From Bradyrhizobium lablabi (GTDB lineage: Bacteria > Pseudomonadota > Alphaproteobacteria > Rhizobiales > Xanthobacteraceae), in NCBI RefSeq assembly GCF_900141755.1, contig NZ_LT670844.1, positions 7,598,501-7,662,500 of the forward strand: 64,000 nt of DNA. Reading direction: 5' to 3'. A model generated the notes under the pieces. The model worked only from the letters and a program-made list of their open reading frames with translations, ran no database searches and had not been told where the DNA came from. The position numbers and the translations under genes were made by a program. This document shows, piece after piece, positions 39,307 to 48,653 of the stretch (positions are counted from its first letter, which is position 1; every line of letters begins with the position of its first letter).

Positions 39307-39361
39307 TTGCGAAGACCCCCGATTGATTCGGAAATCCTAGTCGCGCGGCCGTTAGGAATGG

Positions 39362-39559
39362 TTAACGCGGCAAGTCCGACTTCGGCTTCGCCAGTCCGAG
39401 GCCCGCCACTTGCTCGCGGACGGCTTGTTCCGAGAGCTTTTGCCTCGCCTTCTCTTCGATCAGGAGATTGATCAGCGCCAGCCGTTTTGGCCCGTCGACG
39501 GCTTCCGCCAGCAGCCTGTGATAACGATCGTAATCGAATCCCGCTTCCGTTTTGCCCAT
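39362..39559 (-). CDS. Small cytosolic helical protein of unknown function
   Basis: 65 residues from ATG 39559 (MGKTEAGFDYDRYHRLL); an ATG at 39589 adds ten residues. The sequence HRLLAEAVDGPKRLALINLLIEEKARQKL predicts two amphipathic helices without signal or membrane segment. I know it only as a type of hypothetical protein frequent in this group. Confidence 0.65.
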   Translation of the reverse strand: MGKTEAGFDYDRYHRLLAEAVDGPKRLALINLLIEEKARQKLSEQAVREQVAGLGLAKPKSDLPR

Positions 39560-39597
39560 AGCCCCTGTCCCCAAGGCTTGATCCAGCAACCTATTTC

Positions 39598-39653
39598 AAG
39601 AACTTAATTCCAAGAACCTAATTCCAAGAATTCGATTCCAAGAATTCGATTTC
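39598..39653 (+). repeat. Four 14-bp tandem repeats
   Basis: AAGAACTTAATTCC, AAGAACCTAATTCC, AAGAATTCGATTCC and AAGAATTCGATTTC follow one another without gaps in the gap before comEC. Two variants of the unit, each present twice, suggest stepwise duplication. No spacers, so not a CRISPR. Confidence 0.9.
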
Positions 39654-39825
39654 AAGGTCTTGGTTAAAAGGCAAATTCCACCCGTTGTGATTGTCTCGCA
39701 ACCGGCATCAAGGGCACAAGGCCCCGGACGCGGCTTTCCCCTGGTTTCTGCATCCGTTCCGCTATCGGGCGCTTGATGCCGTGCGGTAGCATCGTGCTCC
39801 CGGGTCAGTTGCAGGGTGTAGCCGG

Positions 39826-42102
39826 ATGGCAGAGCGGGGCGGGGCCAGGACGCGCGGGGTTGCAGGAACCTGGCCGCCGCGCGGAATCGCGCCCGCGGCC
39901 GGCATCGCGCCTTCGGGTTTTGCCATCTGGCCGTCGTTTGCCGCGCGCCTGCGCGAATGGATCGCGGCCGAGGCGGGGGCCGGCCGGCTGTTGCCCTGGG
40001 TTCCCATCGCTTTCGGCACGGGAATCGCGTTCTATTTCACCGCCGATCATGAGCCGGTGGCCTGGGTCACCGCCGCTGCCGCAATCGGGCTTTGCCTCGC
40101 CGCGTACCTCGCGCGGCGGAAGAAGCTGTTTGCCGCTGCCGTGATGATCGCCGCGATGTCAGCGGGCTTTGCGGCGGCGACGTGGAAAACCGCGCGCATC
40201 GCCCATGGCGTGCTGGCGCGGCCGATGTTTGGCGTGTCGCTGTCGGGTTTTGTCGAGACCCGCGACATCCGCGAGCGCACCGACCGTTTTGTGTTGCGCG
40301 TCACGCAGATGGAAAGTCAGCGTTCGCAGATGAAGCTCGAGCGGGTTCGCCTCTCGGTGCGCAAGGGCACCGCGCCCGAGGTCGGCAGTTTTGTGGAGTT
40401 GAAGGCGCGGCTGCAGCCGCCGCTCTCCCCATTACGGCCGGGCAGCTACGATTTCGGCCGCGACATGTACTTTCAAGGCATCGGCGCGTCCGGTTTTGTC
40501 ACGGGTGCGATCAAGACCGTTGAGCCGCCCGTGAGCGGCGGGCTGGCGCTGCGCTATGCCGCGTTCATGCAGGGCTTGCGCGATGCGATCGATGCGCGGA
40601 TCCGGACCACGCTCGATGGCGACAAGCGCGCCATTGCGACCGCGCTTCTGACCGGCCGCCGCGACGCCATCACCACGCCGGTCAATGATGCGATGTTCAT
40701 CTCAGGACTTGGTCACGTCCTCTCGATCTCCGGCTATCACATGGCGGTGGTCGCGGGCGTGGTGTTCTTCGCGATCCGTGCGCTGCTGGCGCTGATCCCG
40801 GCTTTGACCACGGGCTTTCCGATCAAGAAATGGGCCGCCGCCGCAGCACTCGCCGCGGCGGCGTTTTATCTGTTGCTGTCGGGTGCTGAGGTCGCCACGC
40901 AACGCTCGTTCTTCATGACGGCGGTGGTGCTCATCGCGGTCATGGTCGACCGCCGCGCGGTGACATTCCGCACGCTCGCGGTCGCCGCGATGATCGTGCT
41001 GGCGCTTGCGCCGGAGGCGCTGGTGCATCCGAGCTTTCAGATGTCTTTTGCGGCAACGCTCGGCCTCGTGGCGCTGGTGCAAATCGGCATGCCGCGTTTG
41101 TTTGCCTCGCCCGACAATTCGGCGACGGCAAAAGTGGCGCTATGGGGCGGCCGCGAGATCATGACGCTGGCGCTGGCCTCGCTGGTGGCGGGGTTTGCGA
41201 CCACGCCCTATGCCGCCTTTCATTTCCACCGCGTCACGCCCTATGGCGTGCTCGCCAATCTCGCGGCGATGCCGGTAGTTTCAGCCGTGGTGATGCCGGC
41301 GGGCATGCTTGGCCTGCTCGCGATGCCGTTCGGCCTCGACGGTGTGTTCTGGTGGCTGATGGGCGTCGGCATCGACTGGATGATCGTGGTGACGGAGTGG
41401 GTCGCTCGCCTGCCGGGCGCGATCGGCCGCATGGCGGCGTTCGGGACCGGGCCCATGATCGCGGCGAGCGCGGGGATCATCCTGCTCGGGCTGTTGCGGA
41501 CGCCGCTGCGCTGGTCGGGTGCGGCCGTGCTGGTGCTCGCCACGGTGTGGGCGCTCGCCGTGCCGCAGCCGGATATCCTGATTTCCGGCGACGGCCACAA
41601 TGTCGGCGTCCGCGGCAAAGACGGCCGGCTGCATCTGATGCGGACCGGAAAGGACACGTTCTTAATGAAGGAATGGCTCGCCGCCGATGCCGACGAGCGG
41701 CAGCCTGTCGATGCTTCCCTGGCAGAGGGCGTCTCCTGCGATGATTCAGGCTGCGTGGCGCAGCTCGCCGATGGCGGTTTTGTCGCGCTGTCGCTCAAGC
41801 CCGAGGGGCTCGCCGACGACTGCGCCCGCGCTACGCTCTTGGTGGCCGCGCGGCAAACGCCGCCGGCGTGCGCGTCCCTCGTGATCGACCGCGATCGCTT
41901 GCAGCGACAAGGCACCATCGCGCTCCGACGGACCGGAGCCGGATTTGCGGTCGAGGCGGTGAGGCCGAAGGGTTATGACCGGCCGTGGTCGCCCGCGGTC
42001 GCAGGCGATAGCGAGACCGAGGCGGCGCTCGTTCGTCCCGCGGCTGTGCCGAAGGCCGTGGACGCGACGCCGGCGGAGGCCGATCAGCAGGGGGAGGAGT
42101 GA
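39826..42102 (+). CDS. comEC: ComEC/Rec2-type DNA uptake channel protein
   Basis: Polytopic inner-membrane protein, 758 residues, of the family that moves single-stranded DNA into the cell in competent bacteria. The N-terminal DUF4131-like region has membrane helices at residues about 40-110 and an OB-fold-like segment. The competence domain contains ALLTGRRDAITTPVNDAMFISG and LGHVLSISGYHMAVVAG, then many helices. The C-terminal region lacks a clear metallo-beta-lactamase HxHxDH motif. Start ATG 39826. Convergent with lexA. Confidence 0.93.
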   Translation: MAERGGARTRGVAGTWPPRGIAPAAGIAPSGFAIWPSFAARLREWIAAEAGAGRLLPWVPIAFGTGIAFYFTADHEPVAWVTAAAAIGLCLAAYLARRKKLFAAAVMIAAMSAGFAAATWKTARIAHGVLARPMFGVSLSGFVETRDIRERTDRFVLRVTQMESQRSQMKLERVRLSVRKGTAPEVGSFVELKARLQPPLSPLRPGSYDFGRDMYFQGIGASGFVTGAIKTVEPPVSGGLALRYAAFMQGLRDAIDARIRTTLDGDKRAIATALLTGRRDAITTPVNDAMFISGLGHVLSISGYHMAVVAGVVFFAIRALLALIPALTTGFPIKKWAAAAALAAAAFYLLLSGAEVATQRSFFMTAVVLIAVMVDRRAVTFRTLAVAAMIVLALAPEALVHPSFQMSFAATLGLVALVQIGMPRLFASPDNSATAKVALWGGREIMTLALASLVAGFATTPYAAFHFHRVTPYGVLANLAAMPVVSAVVMPAGMLGLLAMPFGLDGVFWWLMGVGIDWMIVVTEWVARLPGAIGRMAAFGTGPMIAASAGIILLGLLRTPLRWSGAAVLVLATVWALAVPQPDILISGDGHNVGVRGKDGRLHLMRTGKDTFLMKEWLAADADERQPVDASLAEGVSCDDSGCVAQLADGGFVALSLKPEGLADDCARATLLVAARQTPPACASLVIDRDRLQRQGTIALRRTGAGFAVEAVRPKGYDRPWSPAVAGDSETEAALVRPAAVPKAVDATPAEADQQGEE

Positions 42103-42118
42103 GGTGGACACGTCTCTT

Positions 42119-42226
42119 CTCCTCATCCTGAGGAGCGGCCTCTTGGCCGCGTCTCGAAGGATTAGGCCCGCACTGGGGCCTCATGGTTCGAGACGGCGCA
42201 AGGGCGCCTCCTCACCATGAGGAGAG
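42119..42226. repeat. CTCATCCTGAGGAG palindromic repeat, copy 1
   Basis: Starts CTCCTCATCCTGAGGAGCGG, contains GGCCGCGTCTCGAAGG and CATGGTTCGAGACGGCGC, and ends CTCCTCACCATGAGGAG. It sits between the convergent comEC and lexA genes. A related copy in opposite order is at 61628-61748. Confidence 0.85.
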
Positions 42227-42233
42227 AGGAAGT

Positions 42234-42941
42234 TCAATACTTCCGATAAAGCCCGATCAGCTTGCCCTGAATCTTGACCCGGTTGGGCGGCAGGATGCGG
42301 ACCTCATAGGAGGTGTTGGCGGGCTCGAGCGCGATCGAGGCGCCGCGGCGGCGGAAGCGTTTTAGGGTGGCTTCCTCGTCGTCGATCAGCGCCACCACGA
42401 TGTCACCGGTCTCGGCCGTCTCGTTGCGCTGGATCAGCGCCATGTCGCCGTCGAGGATGCCGGCATCGACCATGGAATCGCCGCGCACTTCGAGCGCGTA
42501 ATGCTCGCCGGAGCCGAGCATGTCCGGCGGCACGCTGATGGTGTGGCTTCTGGTCTGCAGCGCCTCGATCGGCGTACCGGCGGCGATCCGGCCCATCACG
42601 GGGACCGCGACCGGACGGCTGCCATCATCATCCGCGCCGACGCTCGAAGAGCGCACCTTGCCGAGCGTGCCTTCGATGACCGAGGGCGTAAAGCCGCGGC
42701 GGCTGTTGCCGTTACCGGCGGCCGAAAGCTCCGGCAGCTTGATGACCTCGATGGCGCGGGCGCGGTTAGGCAGGCGGCGGATAAAGCCGCGTTCTTCCAG
42801 CGCGGTGATCAGGCGATGGATGCCGGACTTCGAGCGCAGATCGAGCGCGTCCTTCATCTCGTCAAAGGAAGGCGGGACGCCTGATTCCTTCAGGCGTTCG
42901 CTGATGAATCGCAGGAGTTCATATTGTTTGCGCGTGAGCAT
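42234..42941 (-). CDS. lexA: SOS repressor LexA
   Basis: Represses DNA-damage genes and self-cleaves when RecA is active. 235 residues. Winged HTH at the N-terminus ([38 protein letters not shown]). The cleavage site is Ala121-Gly122 in GRIAAGTP. The catalytic Ser156 (RGDSMVDAG) and Lys194 (EATLKRF) are present. Its own promoter holds a GTTC-N7-GTTC box, which supports the box assignment upstream of dnaE. Confidence 0.98.
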   Translation of the reverse strand: MLTRKQYELLRFISERLKESGVPPSFDEMKDALDLRSKSGIHRLITALEERGFIRRLPNRARAIEVIKLPELSAAGNGNSRRGFTPSVIEGTLGKVRSSSVGADDDGSRPVAVPVMGRIAAGTPIEALQTRSHTISVPPDMLGSGEHYALEVRGDSMVDAGILDGDMALIQRNETAETGDIVVALIDDEEATLKRFRRRGASIALEPANTSYEVRILPPNRVKIQGKLIGLYRKY

Positions 42942-43078
42942 CTCGAGCGTTCCTCAGTTTGATCATGTTGATTGATTCCGAGACGTCTCTAGGAAAGACC
43001 CTTGGCGAAACACGAAGGGGAGCCAGCTCCCATTTGTAGACACCAAGACTCGAAACAAATCATGAACGGACACTATAT

Positions 43079-43093
43079 GTTCCATATGTGTTC
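43079..43093 (-). promoter_or_regulatory. LexA box of lexA
   Basis: GTTC-N7-GTTC (read GAACACATATGGAAC on the gene's strand). It falls between a TTGCGG and a TATAGT hexamer, about 137 bp upstream of the lexA start, as expected for autorepression. Confidence 0.85.
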
Positions 43094-43153
43094 CGCAACC
43101 ACTTAATTAATCGTCAACGAGGCAGCTTTTGTCGGAACCGCGGCCCTGAGACG

Positions 43154-44365
43154 TCAGTCCGGAAGCCGCAGGATGTCGCAAGCCGAGCCCGCTTTAGCTG
43201 CGGGCGCAAACGGCGGACGTATCACAAGTGCCCGTGCCGCAGCGAGATTCGCAAGCAGCGAAGAATCCTGATGGTTGACCGGCGTGGCGATCAGTTTGCC
43301 GTCGTCGCGCACCTCAAGCCGTGCGCGCAGATAGTCTTCGCGCTGGTCGTTGGCGACGACGTCGCGTCCGAGCAACGCGGTTTCTCGCGCGTGGTGGATG
43401 TCGGCGCGGCCCGACAATGTGCGAATCAGCGGCACCAGGAACAGGAACGCGCAGACATAGGACGAGACGGGATTGCCGGGCAGGCCGATCACCCGCATCG
43501 CGCCGAGTCGTCCGTGCATCATCGGCTTGCCCGGCCGCATCGCGATCCGCCAGAAGGCCATCGTGACGCCTTCGGCCTCCAGCGACCGCTTGACGAGGTC
43601 GTGGTCGCCGACCGACGCGCCGCCGGTGGTGATGAGAATGTCGGCGCCAGCCTCGCGGGCGCGGCGGATGCCTTGCGTGGTGGCCTCCACGGTATCGGCG
43701 GCAATGCCGAGGTCGACGGTCTCGGCACCCTCGGCGCGCGCCAGCGCCCGCAGTGCATAGCCGTTGGAATAGACGATCTGGCCCGGGCCGGGGGTCTGGC
43801 CCGGCATCACCAGTTCATCTCCGGTCGCGAGCAGGGCGACCTTCGGCCGGCGGCGCACGGCGAGGGTCGGGTAGTTCATGCCGGCGGCGAGCGAGAGATC
43901 GCGGTCGGCGAGACGCGTCCCCTTGGCCAGCAGCACATCGCCCTTTTTGAAGTCGATGCCGGCGGGGCGGATATGCCGTCCAGCGACCGCGGCTTCCGTG
44001 ATCGTGATGCCGCCATCCTCGGCGACCGTATCTTCCTGGATCACGACGGCATCGGCGCCGTCGGGGATCACGCCGCCGGTGAAAATCCGCACCGCCTCTC
44101 CCTTACCGACCGTTCTTTCGAACGGCCGGCCGGCCGCGACCTCGCCGGTGACCTTGAGCCGCGCGGCGACCGCAGACGCATCGGCCGACCTCACCGCATA
44201 GCCGTCCATCGCCGACATCGCCTGCGGCGGCTGGGTGCGCAGCGCCGCGACGTCGCGCGCGAGCACGCGATGATGGGCCGCGTCGAGCGCGACCATTTCC
44301 TCAAGGAGCGGCTCGGCGCCCGCGAGCACCGCCGCTAGCGCCTCAGTGACCGGCATCAATGCCAC
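43154..44365 (-). CDS. moeA: Molybdopterin molybdenumtransferase
   Basis: Inserts molybdenum into adenylated molybdopterin. 403 residues. LRTQPPQAMSAMDGYAV in domain I, IFTGGVIPDGADAVV, VALLATGDELV, then TTGGASVGDHDLV and GLPGNPVSSYV of the MoaB/Mog-like domain. Start MALMPVTEALAAV. In many relatives moaC and moeA are neighbours; here about 15 kb separates them. Confidence 0.96.
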   Translation of the reverse strand: MALMPVTEALAAVLAGAEPLLEEMVALDAAHHRVLARDVAALRTQPPQAMSAMDGYAVRSADASAVAARLKVTGEVAAGRPFERTVGKGEAVRIFTGGVIPDGADAVVIQEDTVAEDGGITITEAAVAGRHIRPAGIDFKKGDVLLAKGTRLADRDLSLAAGMNYPTLAVRRRPKVALLATGDELVMPGQTPGPGQIVYSNGYALRALARAEGAETVDLGIAADTVEATTQGIRRAREAGADILITTGGASVGDHDLVKRSLEAEGVTMAFWRIAMRPGKPMMHGRLGAMRVIGLPGNPVSSYVCAFLFLVPLIRTLSGRADIHHARETALLGRDVVANDQREDYLRARLEVRDDGKLIATPVNHQDSSLLANLAAARALVIRPPFAPAAKAGSACDILRLPD

Positions 44366-44376
44366 GGTATCACTCC

Positions 44377-45006
44377 CTAAATCCCAAGCGCGGCCAGCGC
44401 CCGGGCGACGTCATCGGACGACGTCACCTGAACCGCCGTCAAGCCCCGCGCCCGCGCCCCTTCGACGTTCTCGGCGAGATCATCGAAGAACAGGATGCGC
44501 GAGGCAGGAACGCCGATCGCGTTGACCACATGATCATAGGCCGCCGCATCCGGTTTCCGAAGCCCGATCGTGGATGACAAGAATATTTTACGGAAATGGC
44601 CGAGCAGGCCGGCGTATTTTACCGAGAAATATTCGACATGGGCATTGTTGGTATTGGAGAACACGTAGAGCGGCAGGTGTTTTGCCGCGCGCGCCAAAAG
44701 CGGTGCGATGCCGGGCATTTCGCCGGCAAAGATCGCGTTCCAGCCTTCCAGGAACTCCGCATCCGACAGTTTTATGCCGAGTGCTGCGCGCAAGGTTTCA
44801 AAATAGGCGGCGTCGCTGATCTTGCCGACCTCATGACGCCGATAGGCCTCGGCCCGAACGAAGCGTTTGACGATATCCTCAGGTTCGCAGCCGGCATGAC
44901 CGGCCCAGCAGCTAATCGCCTTGCCGAAATCGATATCGAGCACGACGCGGCCGAGATCGAACAACAGCGCGTCGGCGGAGCCGGGAGAGAGTGGGGGGTG
45001 GGTCAT
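44377..45006 (-). CDS. HAD-superfamily hydrolase (subfamily IA)
   Basis: 209 residues from MTHPPLSPGS (another ATG at 45018). Motif I is LLFDLGRVVLDID with the nucleophile Asp in DLG; motif II is FSNTN; motif III/IV are GLRKPDAAAYDHV and ILFFDDLAENVEGA. The D-x-G form of motif I occurs in YihX-type sugar-phosphate phosphatases. Substrate not predictable. Follows the lactate-dehydrogenase-like gene in the same direction and precedes moeA by 11 bp. Confidence 0.9.
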   Translation of the reverse strand: MTHPPLSPGSADALLFDLGRVVLDIDFGKAISCWAGHAGCEPEDIVKRFVRAEAYRRHEVGKISDAAYFETLRAALGIKLSDAEFLEGWNAIFAGEMPGIAPLLARAAKHLPLYVFSNTNNAHVEYFSVKYAGLLGHFRKIFLSSTIGLRKPDAAAYDHVVNAIGVPASRILFFDDLAENVEGARARGLTAVQVTSSDDVARALAALGI

Positions 45007-45042
45007 TGGCGGTCGCATACAGAAAAGGAAGCGTATTGGCCG

Positions 45043-46170
45043 TCAATACCGATACGGCTCGATCTCCAGCAACGGAAACGCGCTGAACACGCTCGGCAAA
45101 TTGGTCGGGCTCGCCGCGTGCAGATAGGATTTGTCGAGCTCGGCGAACGAGGTGAGGCCGAGTAGCCCGAGGCACCGGATCACTTCGTCCTCGAGCAATT
45201 CTAGCATCCGCACGATCCCGGCTTCGCCCTTGGCCGCGAGCGCCCAGCATTGCAGGCGCCCGATGCCGACGAGGTCGGCGCCGGAGGCGATCGCTTTCAC
45301 GATATCGGTGCCGCGGCAGAACGAGCCGTCGACCATGATCTTCGCGCGACCGGCGACGGCGGCCACGACCTCGGGCAGCACCTGCATGGCGCCGCGACCG
45401 TGATCGAGCTGGCGGCCGCCGTGGTTGGAGACGTAGATCCAGTCGACGCCGTGATCGAGCGCGATCGCGGCATCCTCTGCCGTGGCGATGCCCTTGATCA
45501 CCAGCGGTATCTTGAATTTGTCTTTTATCAATTTCACCGTGCGCCACTCGAGTCCCTTTTGAAAATCGCCACCGGTGGCGCGGACGCGGCTGGCGCGGAC
45601 ATAGCGTTTGGCGATGTCGCGCTCACGCCGGCTGTAATGGGCGGTATCGACGGTGAGACAGAACGCGGAATAGCCGCATGCGGTCGCGCGGTTGACGCAA
45701 TCTTCGACATAGGCGTCGCCGCCGCGGACATAGAGCTGATACATTCTCAGAGCATCCGGCGCGGCCTCGGCGGTCTTCTCCAGGCCGGGCTCGGAGACCG
45801 AACTCAGCATATGGGCCGCGCCGAAGCTGCCGACCCCGCGCGCGACGCTCGCAGCCGCCCCGGGATCGAATAATTCGAGGGCGCCGACCGGCGCCAGCAC
45901 CACCGGCAAGCGCAATTTGCGGCCGAACAATTCGACCGACGGATCGACCTTGGTGACATTGCGCAAGACCCGCGGCCGGAACGCGATCTCGTCGAGCGCC
46001 ATGCGGTTGCGCCGCATCGTGGTCTCGGTCTCGGCGGCGCCGACGATATAGTCCCAGCAATTCTGGTTGAGGTTGGCGCGCGCCTTGCGCACGAATTCGT
46101 GTAGGTTCTGGAACTCTTCGCCGCTGGCGCCGAGCTCGACCGCCGGTGGGATGCGGGTCGCTTCGTTCAT
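45043..46170 (-). CDS. FMN-dependent alpha-hydroxy-acid dehydrogenase
   Basis: Oxidises 2-hydroxy acids such as L-lactate; TIM-barrel FMN enzyme. I use ATG 46170 (MNEATRIPPAVELG, 375 residues) because the frame upstream runs through a palindromic repeat. Conserved blocks: DYIVGAAETETTMRRN, LPVVLAPVGAL, MYQLYVRGGDAYV, VIKGIATAEDA and the active-site VSNHGGRQLDHG, then DGSFCRGTDIVKA. Could be L-lactate dehydrogenase (LldD) or another hydroxy-acid oxidase. Confidence 0.92.
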   Translation of the reverse strand: MNEATRIPPAVELGASGEEFQNLHEFVRKARANLNQNCWDYIVGAAETETTMRRNRMALDEIAFRPRVLRNVTKVDPSVELFGRKLRLPVVLAPVGALELFDPGAAASVARGVGSFGAAHMLSSVSEPGLEKTAEAAPDALRMYQLYVRGGDAYVEDCVNRATACGYSAFCLTVDTAHYSRRERDIAKRYVRASRVRATGGDFQKGLEWRTVKLIKDKFKIPLVIKGIATAEDAAIALDHGVDWIYVSNHGGRQLDHGRGAMQVLPEVVAAVAGRAKIMVDGSFCRGTDIVKAIASGADLVGIGRLQCWALAAKGEAGIVRMLELLEDEVIRCLGLLGLTSFAELDKSYLHAASPTNLPSVFSAFPLLEIEPYRY

Positions 46171-46285
46171 CAAATCCTCCCCTTCGAATGCCTTGCCTTT
46201 GTCATCGCCTATCGCGTCCTGCGCTTCCGCGCCATCCCGAAATTTGCCATGGCAGGTATCGGCGGGGCGGGAGCCCACCACCCAT

Positions 46286-46426
46286 GTCGTCCCGGCCTTG
46301 AGCCGGGACCCATCGGTTTCAGTTGTTAGAAAGCCGTCTGGCCCCAGCGCTACATTGAGGAGCCGCGGCGCCGCGATGAGCGCAATTGCGCTCACGCTGG
46401 GGTCCCGGCTCAAGCCCGGGACGGCA
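46286..46426. repeat. 141-bp palindromic intergenic repeat
   Basis: Outer arms GTCGTCCCGGCCTTGAGCCG and CGGCTCAAGCCCGGGACGGC surround a second hairpin (CGCAATTGCG). It fills much of the 361-bp gap between the hydroxy-acid dehydrogenase and the divergent epoxide hydrolase; the rest shows no gene. Confidence 0.8.
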
Positions 46427-46531
46427 CCGGAGCTATTGCAGCGCCCACATGCTGTCACCGTAATTCTGATATAGTCAGCAGCGTCACGTGCAATTCGACG
46501 ACGACGAATATCAGCAATCGGCGAGGGCATC

Positions 46532-47485
46532 ATGAATTTTGTCACCGTTAAGAACGGGCCGATCGATCTCAACGTGGCCATCGAAGGTCGCGGCCCCTTG
46601 ATCCTCTGCGTTCATGGCTTTCCCGAACTCTGGTATTCGTGGCGCCACCAGATCGCTCATTTTTCAGAGCTTGGATACCAGGTGGCGGCGCTCGACGTGC
46701 GCGGCTATGGCGGTAGCTCCAAGCCGCGCGAGATCGCGGCATATTCAATTCGCAATCTGGCGTCGGATGTTGCGGCCGCGATCGATCAACTCGGTGGTGG
46801 AACGGCCATCCTCTTCGGCCACGATTGGGGCGCGCCAATTGTGTGGAATACGGCACTCCTCCACCCAGGCAAAGTGAGAGCAGTCGCAGGGTTAAGTGTT
46901 CCATACGTTCCGAGGGGAGCCGCGCCGTTTATCGAAATGGCCAAGGCCTTGTACAAGGACCGCTTTTTCTATCAGCTCTATTTCCAGAAAGAGGGGGTGG
47001 CCGAAGCGGAGTTTGAGGCCGACATCCCCACCGGCTTGCGAAAGGCTTATTTTGCTCTCTCAGGCGCGGCGCCCCTCAATAAGTGGCTCGAACATAAGCC
47101 TACTGACGCGAAGCTATTGGATGGATTGATCGATCCTCAACCGTTTCCCGATTGGCTCAGCGAGAAGGATTTGCAGGTCTACGCTGAAGCATTTCGAGCG
47201 GGTGGCTTTCGCGGTCCGCTCAATCGCTATCGGGCGCTGAACATTGATTTTGAGGAAATGGCGGACTTCGCCGGAAAGCCCGTGACGCCACCGTCATATT
47301 TTATCGGCGGCGAGCGTGACGCGGTTCGCGCTTTCGTTCCGGGAACCGATCGGTATGCGAACCCGGGGATGGCCTGCTCCGACTTTCGTGGCTCCGCTAT
47401 TCTGCCGGGCATCGGTCACTGGGTGCAGCAGGAAGCGCCACGAGAGACCAACGCGGCGCTCGAGGGTTTTTTGAAGGGAATTTAG
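46532..47485 (+). CDS. Alpha/beta-fold hydrolase, epoxide hydrolase type
   Basis: 317 residues. The oxyanion motif is HGFPELWYSWRHQ (residues about 29-41), the nucleophile Asp is in FGHDWGAPIVW, and the C-terminal acid/His are in GGERDAV and PGIGHWVQQE. The cap domain has Tyr residues (FYQLYFQKEG, NRYRALN) placed as in epoxide hydrolases. HDWGA separates this from haloalkane dehalogenases only weakly, so epoxide hydrolase is the best but not the sole call. Start MNFVTVKNGPIDL. Confidence 0.88.
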   Translation: MNFVTVKNGPIDLNVAIEGRGPLILCVHGFPELWYSWRHQIAHFSELGYQVAALDVRGYGGSSKPREIAAYSIRNLASDVAAAIDQLGGGTAILFGHDWGAPIVWNTALLHPGKVRAVAGLSVPYVPRGAAPFIEMAKALYKDRFFYQLYFQKEGVAEAEFEADIPTGLRKAYFALSGAAPLNKWLEHKPTDAKLLDGLIDPQPFPDWLSEKDLQVYAEAFRAGGFRGPLNRYRALNIDFEEMADFAGKPVTPPSYFIGGERDAVRAFVPGTDRYANPGMACSDFRGSAILPGIGHWVQQEAPRETNAALEGFLKGI

Positions 47486-47607
47486 AAAGACTCAGAGCTC
47501 CCGGGCGAGGGGCTGCAAGCCTCCTATATTCGGCTTTCCAATTTCAAAAAACCTGCGACAATCTTATTCGCCTGAAACCTAAAGTCGCTTCCACTGCTTG
47601 AAGGAGA

Positions 47608-47886
47608 ATGGCCATGCCGCAATTCGTCATCGAAAGAAACATGCCGGGGGTCGGGAAACTCAGTCAAAATGATCTCAAAGCGGCGTCTCAGGGTTCATGT
47701 ACAGTCATTCGAAATCTTGGCCCGGAAATTCAGTGGGTGCACAGCTACGTCACCGACGACAAGGTCTACTGTGTCTATCGGGCACCCAGCGAGGATCTCA
47801 TTCGCAAGCACGCCGAAACCGCTGGTTTCCCAGCGAACAGCATTGCGCGCGTGCGCGCGACCATCGATCCGACGACCGCTGAATAA
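47608..47886 (+). CDS. DUF4242-like small protein
   Basis: 92 residues, MAMPQFVIERNMPGVGKLS, with IQWVHSYVTDDKVYCVYRAPSED and a C-terminal helix. The pattern IER-x-(6)-G-x-L and WVHSYVTDDK..C matches the DUF4242 (SCO4226-type) ferredoxin-like family, some of whose members bind nickel. Preceded by AAGGAGA. Function unknown. Confidence 0.8.
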   Translation: MAMPQFVIERNMPGVGKLSQNDLKAASQGSCTVIRNLGPEIQWVHSYVTDDKVYCVYRAPSEDLIRKHAETAGFPANSIARVRATIDPTTAE

Positions 47887-47907
47887 CGCGGCTTGAGGCG
47901 GCTGGAA

Positions 47908-47987
47908 GTAGGGCGGATTAGCGATAGCGTAATCCGCCGTTACGCCGGCCCGAGATGGCGGATTACGCTGACGCTAATCCGCCCTAC
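47908..47987. repeat. 80-bp inverted repeat GTAGGGCGGATTAGCG
   Basis: Arms GTAGGGCGGATTAGCG (47908) and CGCTAATCCGCCCTAC (ending 47987) with inner GTAATCCGCC / GGCGGATTAC. It lies between two convergent genes, and its right end contains the stop codon of the gene on the minus strand. Confidence 0.9.
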
Positions 47988-48565
47988 GTGCTGCCATCAC
48001 GGTTGGCCATCGCGAACGGGTCGACGGCCCATGCGTTGCCGCCTGCGATGCAACTGTTGAAGGCGGCAAGCCACTGATCGATTGGCATCAGACGTACGCC
48101 ACCCTTGTCCTCAGGACCGATCGCTTCGCTGACGAACGGCATTCGATCAGCCGGGCGACGCACCACTTGAGCGATATGATTGATACCTCGCGTGCGAGGG
48201 AAGTTTGTCTCCCAACCAAAGGTTCCAAGGTTGAGCCCGATGGTTGCGTAATTTGGCAATGTCGCAACCGTGATTTCACAACCAGTAAGAAGGGTTGGCG
48301 TGCGAGATTCGATTTCCGACACGATTCGATCAGACCACGCCACGCAGGCGCCGATATCGGCGGCATCGAAGATATCTTTGCCCGCGGCGCTATTCTGCGC
48401 TCGCATGGCCTCCGTCAGTAGCACGCCTACCCAGCCCGAGCAGTCGATAACCGGTGGCAGCGCATCAAGCCCCGCAGCCTTGGTGCCCCGGCGATAGCCA
48501 ACCCGGTCCGTGTATCTCTCGACAAGCTCCCACATGCGCAACTCGGCCGCCGAGAAGTCTGGCAT
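47984..48565 (-). CDS. NlpC/P60-like protein of unknown function
   Basis: 193 residues. VIDCSGWVGVLL (Cys42) and GINHIAQVV (His130) match the spacing and context of the catalytic Cys and His in NlpC/P60-type cysteine peptidases or amidases; no signal peptide is seen. The TAG stop (47984-47986) is part of the adjoining inverted repeat, so the native C-terminus may have been replaced when the repeat inserted. Family assignment is tentative. Confidence 0.6.
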   Translation of the reverse strand: MPDFSAAELRMWELVERYTDRVGYRRGTKAAGLDALPPVIDCSGWVGVLLTEAMRAQNSAAGKDIFDAADIGACVAWSDRIVSEIESRTPTLLTGCEITVATLPNYATIGLNLGTFGWETNFPRTRGINHIAQVVRRPADRMPFVSEAIGPEDKGGVRLMPIDQWLAAFNSCIAGGNAWAVDPFAMANRDGST

Positions 48566-48653
48566 CTGGTTATATCCTGGTGACCCATCCTAATTATATC
48601 ATCGTTGCCGACCAGGATAAGATGACTTTTCAAATCGAAAGGGAGATCGGCCG

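Noticed and set aside
43088..44338. Long open frame antisense to moeA
   Set aside because: No start signal and no recognisable motif; moeA is unmistakable on the other strand.
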